Source of the DNA: Candidatus Latescibacterota bacterium
GTDB lineage: Bacteria; Latescibacterota; UBA2968; UBA8231
Direction: 5' to 3'
DNA: 61,674 nucleotides
NCBI GenBank assembly: GCA_016187725.1
Contig: JACPJE010000198.1
Span: forward strand, 1-61,674
Shown: piece after piece, positions 26,202 to 34,434 of the stretch
Layout: every line of letters begins with the position of its first letter
How positions within the stretch are numbered: position 1 is the stretch's first letter
Position numbers and translations under genes: made by a program
Notes under the pieces: generated by a model
Told to the model about the DNA's origin: nothing
The model's input: only the letters and a program-made list of their open reading frames with translations
Database searches by the model: none

Positions 26202-28265
26202 TCAATACGCCACGGCAATGGGCAGCACCCTGGCCAGGGTGCCCCCATCCGTCTCTACCTGCACCCGCACCAGGTACATCCCTGGTGCGACCAATCGCCC
26301 TTGGTCATCCCGCCCATCCCATTCAACCATATGTGATCCTGCTCCCTGCGTTCCTGCCTGCAAGCGCCATACCCGGCCTCCGCCCAAGGTATATACCTCT
26401 ATCTTCACCTGAGCAGCGACCAGTACGCGGAACAGGATGTAGCTGATCTGTATCCGGTCGTTTATGCCGTCCCCCTGCGGGGTGAATACTGCTGGGCGTG
26501 CCTCTACCTTGCCCAGCACCGCCGACAGAGACCCACCTGAAGCCACCACCCGCAACTGGTCGGTCCCCAGGTCTGTACTTGCATCACCCCCCTCCACCTC
26601 CTGTACCAGATTGGCGCCTGTTCGCTCAAATACTTCGGCCCTCAGTTCCTCAGAAGCCCCGTATACTGCGGTCTCCAGTCGAAGGCGCAGCCGCTTTCCT
26701 TCTGCCTGACTCACCCGCTGCGGCAAGTACACCACAAACCCCTGGGCTTCGGCAACCACGCTATCCGGCGTAACCGGAGCTGGCGGCTCCCCCATTTCCA
26801 AACCCCGGAACGCCGCTGTCGCAGGCGTCAACAGGCGCACCGCATCGAACCCCGTCTGCCCCGTGGAGGCAAAGTCTGCTCTTATATCGTACAAAAATTC
26901 GGTAGGCTCCCCGGCCTGAACCTGCACCAGGTGGTCCTCCGGCTGAAGGGCGCCGACCACTGCGACTTCACCCAGAACCCGCTCTGCCAGCAGGGGCGCC
27001 GCCTCTATCCCCACAGAGTCCAAGCGCGCAAAATCCCACAGATCATGGTTCTCCATGAGGGTCTGCAGCTGCAAGTACCGCCCGCGCGGCACTCGCGGGC
27101 GCGCCCCTGAGGCTCGCATGGACGCCGACCAGAAACTCCAGTTTTGGTGATCGTCCACAATCGGCCCCTGCCAGCCCACTGCCGGTGGGTCCCAAGGCCA
27201 TACCCTGGGTTTCATCCCCTCGTAAGCCGCTTCGCTCACCTCCACAGGCTGGGCCATGTCATTGTAACTGTTGTAGACCACCGGGGTATCGTCCAGTCCG
27301 GTCCTGATCTTCACCTCGACGGCAACCTCTGCAGCTGGCGCAGGCACGAGTTGGTCCCCTTCTCGGCGCCATTTGCTGATTCCCAGGATCACCTGCCCGA
27401 TGTTGACCACCTTTCCCAGATCCACCACCTTCGATTCCCAGGTCGCCTTGGGGACGAAACCCCTGCCGTATACCTCCAATTCCGCTATCGCATAACGAGT
27501 GAAGATCCGCGGCTTATCCGGGATCAACCACATGCGCAAGAAGCGCAGATATTGCAGGGGGAAACGAACATCGATGACCGAATCGAAATTCTGGCTTACA
27601 CTGGCCAGTGGGATATCCAAGGGCTGGTAGTAATCAGGACAGCCGCACTCTACCCCCGGCACCCCGCCGGCCGTCTCCACCTGGCTCTCTACCAGGGTCT
27701 GGTTGTTGCTGGCAGTCAATTGGTACTGTTTGAAGGCGTAGTTGGGGCGGTACGGCTCCTGGTAGAATGGATCTACCCCCTCTGGAGGAACCAGCACAAA
27801 GCGCTCCACAGGTATCTGCACCCCCATGTCCAGGGTGTAGAACTCACCCCATACCCCCCCCTTCCCCCCGCTGGCTTCCCAGAGCCTGCCGATATAGTTG
27901 GTGTTGAGATCCCCATCGATAAACTCTATTTCGTTGGCCACATGGCCAGGCCTGGCGATATCTCCTATTCCCCGCCAGACCCGGGGCATGCCTTCGCGGT
28001 AGTGGATGTCGATGGGCTCCCGGTAACGCGTCCAATTGGGCAACTGGGTGACCACGTTCTGGTCGGGTTTGAGCTCCAGGGGCTGGATGGCACCTGGAGC
28101 CGCGACCTCGTCTGTCATCACATTCAGGCCGGTCCAGGTCGTCCACAACGCTCCGCCAGTGCCCCCCAACTGCCAATAGACCGCCTCTGCGACAACTGCC
28201 GAGCCCCCCCGGAACAGTTCGCCCAACATCCAAATTGGGACCGCCAGCCTCAAGATATTGGGCAT
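26202..28265 (-). CDS. Secreted discoidin-like protein with C-terminal FlgD-type Ig domain (paralogue A)
   Basis: 687 aa. ATG 28265 is chosen over ATG 28271 because GGAGG then stands seven bases upstream. A signal peptide ends near AVVAEA. The discoidin-like part has EFIDGDLNTNYIGR, FYTLDMGVQIPVERFVLVP and QYLRFLRMWLI; the middle shares RGRYLQLQTLM and GFDAVRLLTP with paralogue B; the C-terminal Ig domain starts TPQGDGINDRIQISY and ends in PIAVAY. A cysteine pair (VECGCPD) is unique to this copy. It is the first gene after a 235-base AT-rich gap with a promoter candidate, so the surface module probably starts here. Confidence 0.72.
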   Translation of the reverse strand: MPNILRLAVPIWMLGELFRGGSAVVAEAVYWQLGGTGGALWTTWTGLNVMTDEVAAPGAIQPLELKPDQNVVTQLPNWTRYREPIDIHYREGMPRVWRGIGDIARPGHVANEIEFIDGDLNTNYIGRLWEASGGKGGVWGEFYTLDMGVQIPVERFVLVPPEGVDPFYQEPYRPNYAFKQYQLTASNNQTLVESQVETAGGVPGVECGCPDYYQPLDIPLASVSQNFDSVIDVRFPLQYLRFLRMWLIPDKPRIFTRYAIAELEVYGRGFVPKATWESKVVDLGKVVNIGQVILGISKWRREGDQLVPAPAAEVAVEVKIRTGLDDTPVVYNSYNDMAQPVEVSEAAYEGMKPRVWPWDPPAVGWQGPIVDDHQNWSFWSASMRASGARPRVPRGRYLQLQTLMENHDLWDFARLDSVGIEAAPLLAERVLGEVAVVGALQPEDHLVQVQAGEPTEFLYDIRADFASTGQTGFDAVRLLTPATAAFRGLEMGEPPAPVTPDSVVAEAQGFVVYLPQRVSQAEGKRLRLRLETAVYGASEELRAEVFERTGANLVQEVEGGDASTDLGTDQLRVVASGGSLSAVLGKVEARPAVFTPQGDGINDRIQISYILFRVLVAAQVKIEVYTLGGGRVWRLQAGTQGAGSHMVEWDGRDDQGRLVAPGMYLVRVQVETDGGTLARVLPIAVAY

Positions 28266-28309
28266 TCTCATTCCTCCGCCGAGCCCATGTCACTCCCAGA
28301 GGTCAAAAA

Positions 28310-28323
28310 CACCTCAAGAGGTG
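28310..28323 (-). terminator. Small hairpin followed by five T in the leader of paralogue A
   Basis: On the minus strand CACCTC and GAGGTG pair around two bases and are followed by TTTTT (28309-28305). It could end transcripts of the upstream transporter gene or act as an attenuator, since the promoter candidate at 28355-28383 lies upstream of it. The stem is short, so confidence is low. Confidence 0.35.
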
Positions 28324-28354
28324 ATTCTCTGCTTCGCCACAAAGGGCTGCCCTG

Positions 28355-28383
28355 AGTATACTTTATTATTGTTTTTTTATGAA
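28355..28383 (-). promoter_or_regulatory. Promoter candidate for the surface-protein genes
   Basis: On the minus strand TTCATA (28383-28378), a 17-base spacer and TATACT (28360-28355) make a sigma-70-like promoter about 83 bases before the paralogue A start. It lies in a markedly AT-rich stretch (28340-28500) unlike the rest of the window, which holds no gene. A separate TTGACA at 28464-28459 has no good -10 partner. Confidence 0.4.
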
Positions 28384-28500
28384 AAAGCAAAGCCCCGGAA
28401 GGCCTTAGGCCCCACTTCCATGAATTTTCCCCAAAAAAGAAATAAATTGTTTCATGTATGTCAAACTTTTTCTTTTCTTAGAACCTATCCGGAAACCTCG

Positions 28501-30418
28501 TCAGCCCCAAAAAATCACATTGCCCGTCATGCCGGTGAAGTGATCGATGATCAGAAATACACCCCCGGGGACGATCTGGCCCAGGATCAAGCCCATGAAA
28601 AAGGGCCGGGTCCTCAGATAGAGTCCCACCCCGCCGTACTTGAGCACCAGCACCTTGATCAGCCAGGCCAGGAACATGTTGAACCACAGATGGTCCATGA
28701 TCCATACCGGGCCGATCGGGTATCCCAGCGGATGAAGGGGCCACCAGGCGTACCGCCAACGCGCCACCATCAGCAGGGCCATGGCTGCGGCACCGATCCC
28801 GGTATTGATCCAACCCCACAGATGGGGTGTAGACGGAGAGCGGATCAAGTTCCCGACGTCTTCATATCCCCCTCTCTCCGACCAGATCTGCAGATTGAGC
28901 GCTCCGTACTTGTGGCTCAGGGTCATGATGGTCCACAGCGAGCCTGCCAGACCCACCCCCAGAGCCAGGATCAACGCCCAGAAAAGAGTCTGTTTCCCCC
29001 CTTTCAACTCTTCCCCCAACTTGAGGCTGTTGGCGCAGGAGGTCATCACGAAGCTGCGCACATTGTTCACCCAGAAATAGGTCGTCGCCAGGATCGCCAG
29101 TCCTTGGGTGCCGATCACTGAGGACCCCACGGCTGACACCAGGATCCCGACCGGTCCCACCGGCGGCGAACCATCCGAAAGACCGCTCTCCGCCACGACG
29201 CGGGTATAACCCACAATCAGGGTGGCTGCCAGAAAAAACAGGGAGAGCGACACCCAAACAGGCATGCCCGCCAGCCACAGCCAGCCGACCAGCACCGCCG
29301 TGCCGATAATCAGGATGAGCACCGCGGATCTGTAGGAGAGGATCTCCGCCGAATCGTCCACCTGCGGGTCCCCCAGTAAAGCCTTGCGGAAAACGGCCTT
29401 CAGGTGCTTGCGCGCCGTCCACAGGCCCCCGAGAAAGAGCACCAGCATGCCGCCCATGGACTGGTGTGCCAGGATCGGGTTCCACACCGCGTGCCCGCCC
29501 CTCAGCACTTCTGAACTGGTGACCCCCAGAACGCCAAAGATCCCGCGCAACGCATTGGCGAAGAGGTTGAAGAACCACAGGCTGAAGGCGATTTCCGTCT
29601 TGAGGAAATAGAAAAACCCCAGGATATTGAAGCGGAATTTGAACTGCAACCATGTCCACATTCTGGGCGAGGACGAACAGGTCGGGGAAATAGTTGTACA
29701 AACCGTGCATCGTGCCCCAGGTGGCCGGAATAGCAAACCCAACCCACATCACCGGGTTCTTGAAGAAGGGGCTGAGTCGTTCGTGGACCTGCCCCTGCTC
29801 GGCCATCGCCAGGGGCACCTGCACCAGCGGGTAGATCAGCCGCTCGTTTTCGACCCACTGCTTGCGCAGGATCACCATGGTGGCGACCATCACCAGAAAC
29901 AGTGCCCAGACAAAAGGGGTCCAGACCCAGATGGTCGGCAACCAGGCGCCCCAGGGGATGGTGTGCCCCTGGCCCAGCCCTTGGTAGAAGGGCTCCAGGA
30001 TGGCCGGATTGTTGGGCATCATCCAGTCCGGCAGGTAGGGGTGGATCAGACTCTCCCACTCATTCTCGGGCGTGGCGTAGTAGAAAGGATCGGTGAGCGC
30101 GGTTAGAAAGCGGGCGACAAAGAGGGTGGGAAGGGGCGAAGCCATGACCATCATGATATAGATCAGGATCAACTCGCCGCGGCTCAAGCACAGTCGTCGA
30201 TGGATAAGTCTGGCCAGGGGATTGGCGAAACCGGAGAGGAGAAACAACAGGAAGACCGCCCCTACCGTGCTGGTCCCCAGAGCCATGTACGACCCCTGCA
30301 GATAGAGGGTCCCGTAGGCATCGCCGGCAGCGACAAAAAACGAAAAGAGGCACCCCAGGAAGACCGCCCTGAGGGTGAAGGCAGAGGGTTCCGGTGGCGT
30401 TTTTGCCGTCTCGACCAA
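28501..30418 (-). pseudogene. DUF6785-like membrane transporter gene interrupted by a +1 frameshift
   Basis: Two overlapping frames together encode a full homologue of the protein at 4638-6536. The first frame carries the N-terminal half (DAYGTLYLQGS, RLIYPLVQVPLAMAEQ, FVLAQNVDM). The second carries the rest, from FRFNILGFFYFL through IDHFTGMTGNVI. The switch lies at about 29640-29655, near ATGGTTGCAG on the minus strand, and removing one base restores a 638-codon gene. The span of 1918 bases equals 639 codons plus one base. It may be a true mutation, an assembly error or, less likely, programmed shifting; no classic slippery heptamer is seen. The start is TTG 30418, like the TTG of its paralogue. 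Confidence 0.75.
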
Positions 30419-30428
30419 TCCTGAATTC

Positions 30429-31502
30429 CTACTTTGAAAGAGCCTTCACTGCACCCCAGGTCGCCGGCCTGACCGCAGTGGTGGGTGGCCGCCCCAGCCC
30501 AAGGACCTGCTCCAATTCATCGACACTGGCGACCGCCACCAGGACGCTGCTCACGTTCTGGTTCTTCAGCACCCACTTCACCGCGGTATCGGTGCGCGGA
30601 ACCCTTTCTCCTGGTTCGGCCAACTCATGCCAGGGTCCGGCTACAAATGAATGGACGAGCTTCAGCTCTTCGCCCTTGATATTCCGCACGGCCAGCCTCT
30701 CCACCGTCTCCTCCCCCACCTGGGTCCAGTCTGTCTGCAGCTTGTGCTCCCAGCTCAGCTGCTGGCCGCCAAGGGCCTTCATGACCAGCACCCCCTTGCC
30801 TGCCTGGGCGGCCTGCGCTATACCAGGCTCCTGCCAGCGGCTGACATAGTTGTAGATCACCAGGTCCACATCTGCTTCTGGCTCTGAACCGCGCCCCGCA
30901 TAGACTAGCTGATCCTGCAGGTAGTGCCGAATCAGGCACACGGACCGGATCTTGCCGGCCTGCTTGAGCGCGGCGATTTTTTCCGCCAGCCGGCTGTTCC
31001 CTACATAGACATAGTGGTGGAGGCGGAGTATGTCGATCCGGTCCCGGTTCAGATTTCGGAGATGCTTATCCACCTCTCCTTCCAGATCAGCCACCCGCGG
31101 AGCCCCTCCCCCTTTCCCTGATTTGAGGGAGAAGTGGATGTCCTCTCTGTTTCCTTTCAACTCCTCCGGAATATGGACCTCATCCCCGTAGCCCATGTCA
31201 AAGAGGGTGATGCCCAGTTCGGCGGCCCGCAGGTAGATCCGCCGCTTCTCATCCGGCGGTGGATGCCCGCGCACTCCTTCGTAGTGGGCCAGCAAGCCCC
31301 CTAATCCCACCGGGCTCAATTTCATGTCGGTCTTCCCCAACAGGCGGTGACCCATATCTACTCTTCCAGTCGGGACTTCCTCATAGACGCGCTCGATCAT
31401 CGCCGTCAATGCGCTGCCATCCCCTGCCCCTCCCAGAACCAGCCCGCTGCCCAGGCACTGCAAGAGCTGGCGGCGCGTGAGCTTCAGACTGTCTTCCTCC
31501 AT
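30429..31502 (-). CDS. Aldo/keto reductase with a Tat-like signal
   Basis: 357 aa from ATG 31502, eight bases after AAGGAG. The N-terminus has TRRQLLQCLGSGLVLGG, a twin-arginine-type leader, so the enzyme may be exported. The catalytic set of the family is visible: Asp and Tyr in FDMGYGD, Lys in FSLKSGK and His in LRLHHY. Late regions keep WVLKNQNVSSVLV. Family members reduce aldehydes and sugars with NAD(P)H. The stop is ten bases ahead of the frameshifted transporter gene, so both are likely on one transcript. Confidence 0.82.
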   Translation of the reverse strand: MEEDSLKLTRRQLLQCLGSGLVLGGAGDGSALTAMIERVYEEVPTGRVDMGHRLLGKTDMKLSPVGLGGLLAHYEGVRGHPPPDEKRRIYLRAAELGITLFDMGYGDEVHIPEELKGNREDIHFSLKSGKGGGAPRVADLEGEVDKHLRNLNRDRIDILRLHHYVYVGNSRLAEKIAALKQAGKIRSVCLIRHYLQDQLVYAGRGSEPEADVDLVIYNYVSRWQEPGIAQAAQAGKGVLVMKALGGQQLSWEHKLQTDWTQVGEETVERLAVRNIKGEELKLVHSFVAGPWHELAEPGERVPRTDTAVKWVLKNQNVSSVLVAVASVDELEQVLGLGRPPTTAVRPATWGAVKALSK

Positions 31503-31555
31503 GATCTTATCTCCTTGCCGGAAGGTAGCTTGAAGAACTAGGCAAAACAAGGAAG

Positions 31556-31561
31556 TTTATA
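31556..31561 (-). promoter_or_regulatory. Possible -10 box upstream of the aldo/keto reductase
   Basis: TATAAA on the minus strand lies in a short AT-rich patch, 54 bases before the start codon. No -35 box at the right distance is seen, so this is only a weak promoter candidate. The 116-base gap around it holds nothing else recognised. Confidence 0.25.
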
Positions 31562-31618
31562 ATTTTTTGACTTCTCTCGCCCTCGATGGACAAGCTCCCT
31601 CGCGCCGCGGATAACCAA

Positions 31619-32353
31619 CTAATCCATCCACAACCCTCCATTGACGTCGATGATCTCCCCGGTGACATGCCGCGCCTCATCCGAAGCCAGGAAGAGGACG
31701 CAGGCAGCCACGTCCTGGGGATCCCCCACCTCGCCGAGGGGGATTCTGGCTGCCAATTCCGCGTGATTGGCAGTCTTGGTCATATCGGTGGCGATGACCC
31801 CCGGGGCGACGGCATTTACCCGCACCTTGAAGGGCGCCAGGTAACGGGCCAGCCCGATGGTGAGCGCGCTGACGCCGGCCTTGGAGGCGGCATAGGGAGG
31901 ATACCCGGTGAATCCTCCGCTCTTGGCTGCCACCGAACTCATGTTGACAATGGCTCCCTGCCGGCGCTCCTTCATCAGCGGGATAGCCGCCTGGCAGCAG
32001 AGAAAGGTGCCTTTGAGGTTGACGGCCAGGATCCGGTCCCAGGTCGCCTCGCTGCAGTCCTCAAAGGTGCTGGAGAGCAAGATCCCGGCGTTGTTCACCA
32101 GGACATCCAGGCACCCGTAGTGGGCGGTCAAGCGGGCGAAACCTGCTTCCACTCCGGCCTTGGACGAGACATCCATCTCGATGGCCAGGCCGGGCCGGGT
32201 CAGCGATTCGGCGGTGTGCTGTGCCAATTCCATATCGATGTCCGCCACCCCCACCCGGGCGCCTTCCTGGGCGAAGAGCTGGCAGATGGCGCGGCCTATG
32301 CCCCGCCCCCCACCGGTCACCAAGCAGACCCTATCAGCCAATCTTCCGGTCAT
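31619..32353 (-). CDS. SDR family NAD(P)-dependent oxidoreductase
   Basis: 244 aa. It has the classical short-chain dehydrogenase pattern: TGGGRGIG cofactor loop near residue 14, NNAG, the catalytic Ser in NMSSVAA, YxxxK in YPPYAASKAG, and the C-terminal VTGEIIDVNGG. The length and motifs resemble FabG-like and sugar dehydrogenases. ATG 32353 is chosen because GGAGGA stands four bases ahead; the frame also opens at GTG 32365. It is the first gene of the long minus-strand run and has its own promoter candidate. Confidence 0.87.
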   Translation of the reverse strand: MTGRLADRVCLVTGGGRGIGRAICQLFAQEGARVGVADIDMELAQHTAESLTRPGLAIEMDVSSKAGVEAGFARLTAHYGCLDVLVNNAGILLSSTFEDCSEATWDRILAVNLKGTFLCCQAAIPLMKERRQGAIVNMSSVAAKSGGFTGYPPYAASKAGVSALTIGLARYLAPFKVRVNAVAPGVIATDMTKTANHAELAARIPLGEVGDPQDVAACVLFLASDEARHVTGEIIDVNGGLWMD

Positions 32354-32379
32354 TTTCTCCTCCACTGATGTGTGGCTAC

Positions 32380-32408
32380 ATCTTAATCATTGAGCTTCAG
32401 GCTCACAA
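32380..32408 (-). promoter_or_regulatory. Promoter candidate for the SDR gene
   Basis: TTGTGA (32408-32403), 17 bases and TAAGAT (32385-32380) on the minus strand, four of six matches in each box. The expected transcription start is about 20 bases before the start codon, leaving room for the GGAGGA ribosome site. Confidence 0.4.
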
Positions 32409-32438
32409 GGAGACCGATGGGGTTGGGGCAGGAATCGG

Positions 32439-32467
32439 TTGTAAGGAGAATCACCCTTCCCTATATT
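32439..32467 (+). promoter_or_regulatory. Promoter candidate for the lipid-transport operon
   Basis: TTGTAA (32439-32444), 17 bases and TATATT (32462-32467). Transcription would start near 32474, about 19 bases before the first ATG, and no Shine-Dalgarno sequence lies in that leader. It diverges from the SDR promoter without overlap. Confidence 0.5.
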
Positions 32468-32492
32468 TCGACTACCTTTTTCCCTGGGCCCC

Positions 32493-33188
32493 ATGCCTGA
32501 TCACCCTAGCGCACCCGCCGCCTTCTTCGACGTGGACGGAACCCTGGTCCACTCCAACATCGTCCACTACTACCGCTACCTGGCCCTCAGACACGCCTCG
32601 GTTCCCGGCCGGGTGTGGTGGTACTGCCGCTTCCTGCCCAGGGTGCCGCTCTTCCTGCTCTTCGACCGGCTGGACCGCGCCAAGTTCAACCGCTCCTTCT
32701 ACCGCGGCTACGCCGGCATGGATGCGGCGCAGGCGCGCGCTGACGCCGAGTCGCTCCTGGCTGACTTCATCCGTCCCCGCCTGTTTCCCGCAGCCAGGGA
32801 AGCCCTGGCCGCCCACCAGCAGGCCGGCCGGCGCACCGTGCTGGTTACCGGCTCGCTCGACTTCATCGTCGCCCCGCTGGCCCGGCTGCTGGGTGTCACC
32901 GACACCCTGAGTGTCGCTCTCGAAGAGCGCGAGGGGCGCTTCACCGGCGAGTTGACCATCGACCCTCTCAGCGAAGGGGAAAAGGCCCGGGTGGTGAGGG
33001 AATACGCCGCCCGGCATCAGCTTGACCTCAATACCTGTTATGCCTATGGTAATGACCCGGCCGATATCCCCATGCTGCAGGCGGTCGGCCATCCGGTGGC
33101 GGTCAATCCTCAGGGCGCGCTGGCCCGCCTGGCCGCCGCCCAAGGCTGGGTGGTGCGGCGCTGGTCCCTGCCGACTCCACCCAAATGA
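32493..33188 (+). CDS. HAD-IB family phosphatase
   Basis: 231 aa. The nucleophile motif DVDGT has Asp13 and Asp15; a Thr/Ser motif is in VLVTGS, the Lys in SEGEKARV, and the acidic motif is GNDPADIPM. A helical cap follows the first motif, as in phosphoserine-phosphatase-like and lipid-phosphate HAD-IB enzymes, some of which act in phospholipid pathways. It opens an operon of lipid genes, so a lipid phosphate or a head-group precursor is a reasonable substrate; this is inference. The gene ends three bases before the next ATG. Confidence 0.83.
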   Translation: MPDHPSAPAAFFDVDGTLVHSNIVHYYRYLALRHASVPGRVWWYCRFLPRVPLFLLFDRLDRAKFNRSFYRGYAGMDAAQARADAESLLADFIRPRLFPAAREALAAHQQAGRRTVLVTGSLDFIVAPLARLLGVTDTLSVALEEREGRFTGELTIDPLSEGEKARVVREYAARHQLDLNTCYAYGNDPADIPMLQAVGHPVAVNPQGALARLAAAQGWVVRRWSLPTPPK

Positions 33189-33191
33189 GCC

Positions 33192-34424
33192 ATGCAAGCC
33201 CTCCAATACATCAAGAGCGTGCCCCGCTACCTGCTCATCCGCAGTCTGGGGCAGCGCTTCAAGGGCCTGGTGACCAGCCCCCTGGCCCCCCTGCGCCTGG
33301 TCGAACTGCCCGAGCCAACCCCCCCAGGCCCCGAGTGGGTGGTGATCAAGACTCATCAGAGCGGCATCTGCGGCTCGGACCTGGCCACCCTCACCGCCAA
33401 AGGTAGCCCTTACTTCTCCCCCCTGACCTCCTTCCCCTTTGTGATGGGCCACGAGCTGACCGGCGAATTGGTCCAGGTCGGGTCCAGGACCGGAGGGGAC
33501 TGGCAGGTGGGCGACCGCATCACCCTCGAACCGGCCCTCTGCTGCGCGGTGCGCGGCATCTCGCCGCCCTGCGGGCCCTGCAGCCGGGGCCACTTCCCCA
33601 CCTGCGAGAACATCGCCGCCGGCGCCCTGGCCCCCGGTCCCCAGACCGGGTACTGCCGCGACACCGGCGGGGGGTGGAGTGCGTATCTGGTGGCCCACCC
33701 CTTCCAGCTCCACCGCCTGCCAGAGGGGCTTTCGCAGGACGAGGAGATCCTGGTGGAGCCCTTCAGCTGTGCCCTGCACGCCGCGCTCAAGTCGAGGGTG
33801 CGGGCCCAGGACCAGGTGCTGATCATCGGGGCCGGGGCCATCGGCCTGCTCACCCTGGTGGCCCTGCGCCTGCTCGAACCCCAGTGCCGCATCACCGTGC
33901 TGGCCCGCTACCCCCACCAGGAGGATATGGCCCACCGCCTGGGCGCCGACTATATTATCCGCGGCCGTGCCGGCCTGGAGGAGCGGCTGTGCCGGCATTA
34001 CGGGGCCAGGGCGTACCAGCCCGAATTGGGCCGCCCGGTGGTGCTGGGCGGGGCAGACCTGACCTTTGACTGCGTGGCCTCCAGCACCACCCTCGACGAC
34101 GCCCTGCGCTTCACCCGCAGCCAGGGCAGGGTGATGGTGGTGGGCATGCCGGCCATCCCCAAGGGCATCGATTGGACCGCCCTGTGGCACAAGGAAATCG
34201 AGGTGGCTGGCACCTACACCTACTGTTTCGAAGACCACCAGGGTCGCTCCATCCGCACCTTTGCGCTGGCCCTGGATTACCTGCTCCAGACCCGGGGACG
34301 GCTCGAAGGCCTGGTGGGGGCGCGCTTCCCCCTCTCCCAGTACCGCCGCGCCGTGCACACTGCCCTGACCACCGGACAGAGCCGGGTGGTCAAAACCGTC
34401 TTCGACCTGCGCCTTCCCAGCTGA
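33192..34424 (+). CDS. Zinc-containing medium-chain dehydrogenase
   Basis: 410 aa. The catalytic zinc site shows in SGICGSD (Cys) and GHELTGE (His, Glu). A structural zinc loop is CGPCSRGHFPTC with another Cys just ahead. The NAD(P) loop is IIGAGAIGLL. The N-terminal 40 residues (YIKSVPRYLLIRSLGQRF) are an extension not typical of sorbitol or threonine dehydrogenases. The reaction is an alcohol-ketone or alcohol-aldehyde interconversion on an unknown substrate. Its ATG is close behind the HAD stop, and its own stop lies ten bases before the LarA-like gene. Confidence 0.83.
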   Translation: MQALQYIKSVPRYLLIRSLGQRFKGLVTSPLAPLRLVELPEPTPPGPEWVVIKTHQSGICGSDLATLTAKGSPYFSPLTSFPFVMGHELTGELVQVGSRTGGDWQVGDRITLEPALCCAVRGISPPCGPCSRGHFPTCENIAAGALAPGPQTGYCRDTGGGWSAYLVAHPFQLHRLPEGLSQDEEILVEPFSCALHAALKSRVRAQDQVLIIGAGAIGLLTLVALRLLEPQCRITVLARYPHQEDMAHRLGADYIIRGRAGLEERLCRHYGARAYQPELGRPVVLGGADLTFDCVASSTTLDDALRFTRSQGRVMVVGMPAIPKGIDWTALWHKEIEVAGTYTYCFEDHQGRSIRTFALALDYLLQTRGRLEGLVGARFPLSQYRRAVHTALTTGQSRVVKTVFDLRLPS

Positions 34425-34434
34425 GTTGACGCCT

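Noticed and set aside
28436..28464. TTGACA at 28464-28459 as the promoter of the surface module.
   Set aside because: No -10 box lies at 16-18 bases; the TATACT candidate nearer the gene is better.
29640..29660. Programmed ribosomal frameshift in the second DUF6785-like gene.
   Set aside because: There is no slippery heptamer or clear stimulatory structure, and the paralogue has no shift.
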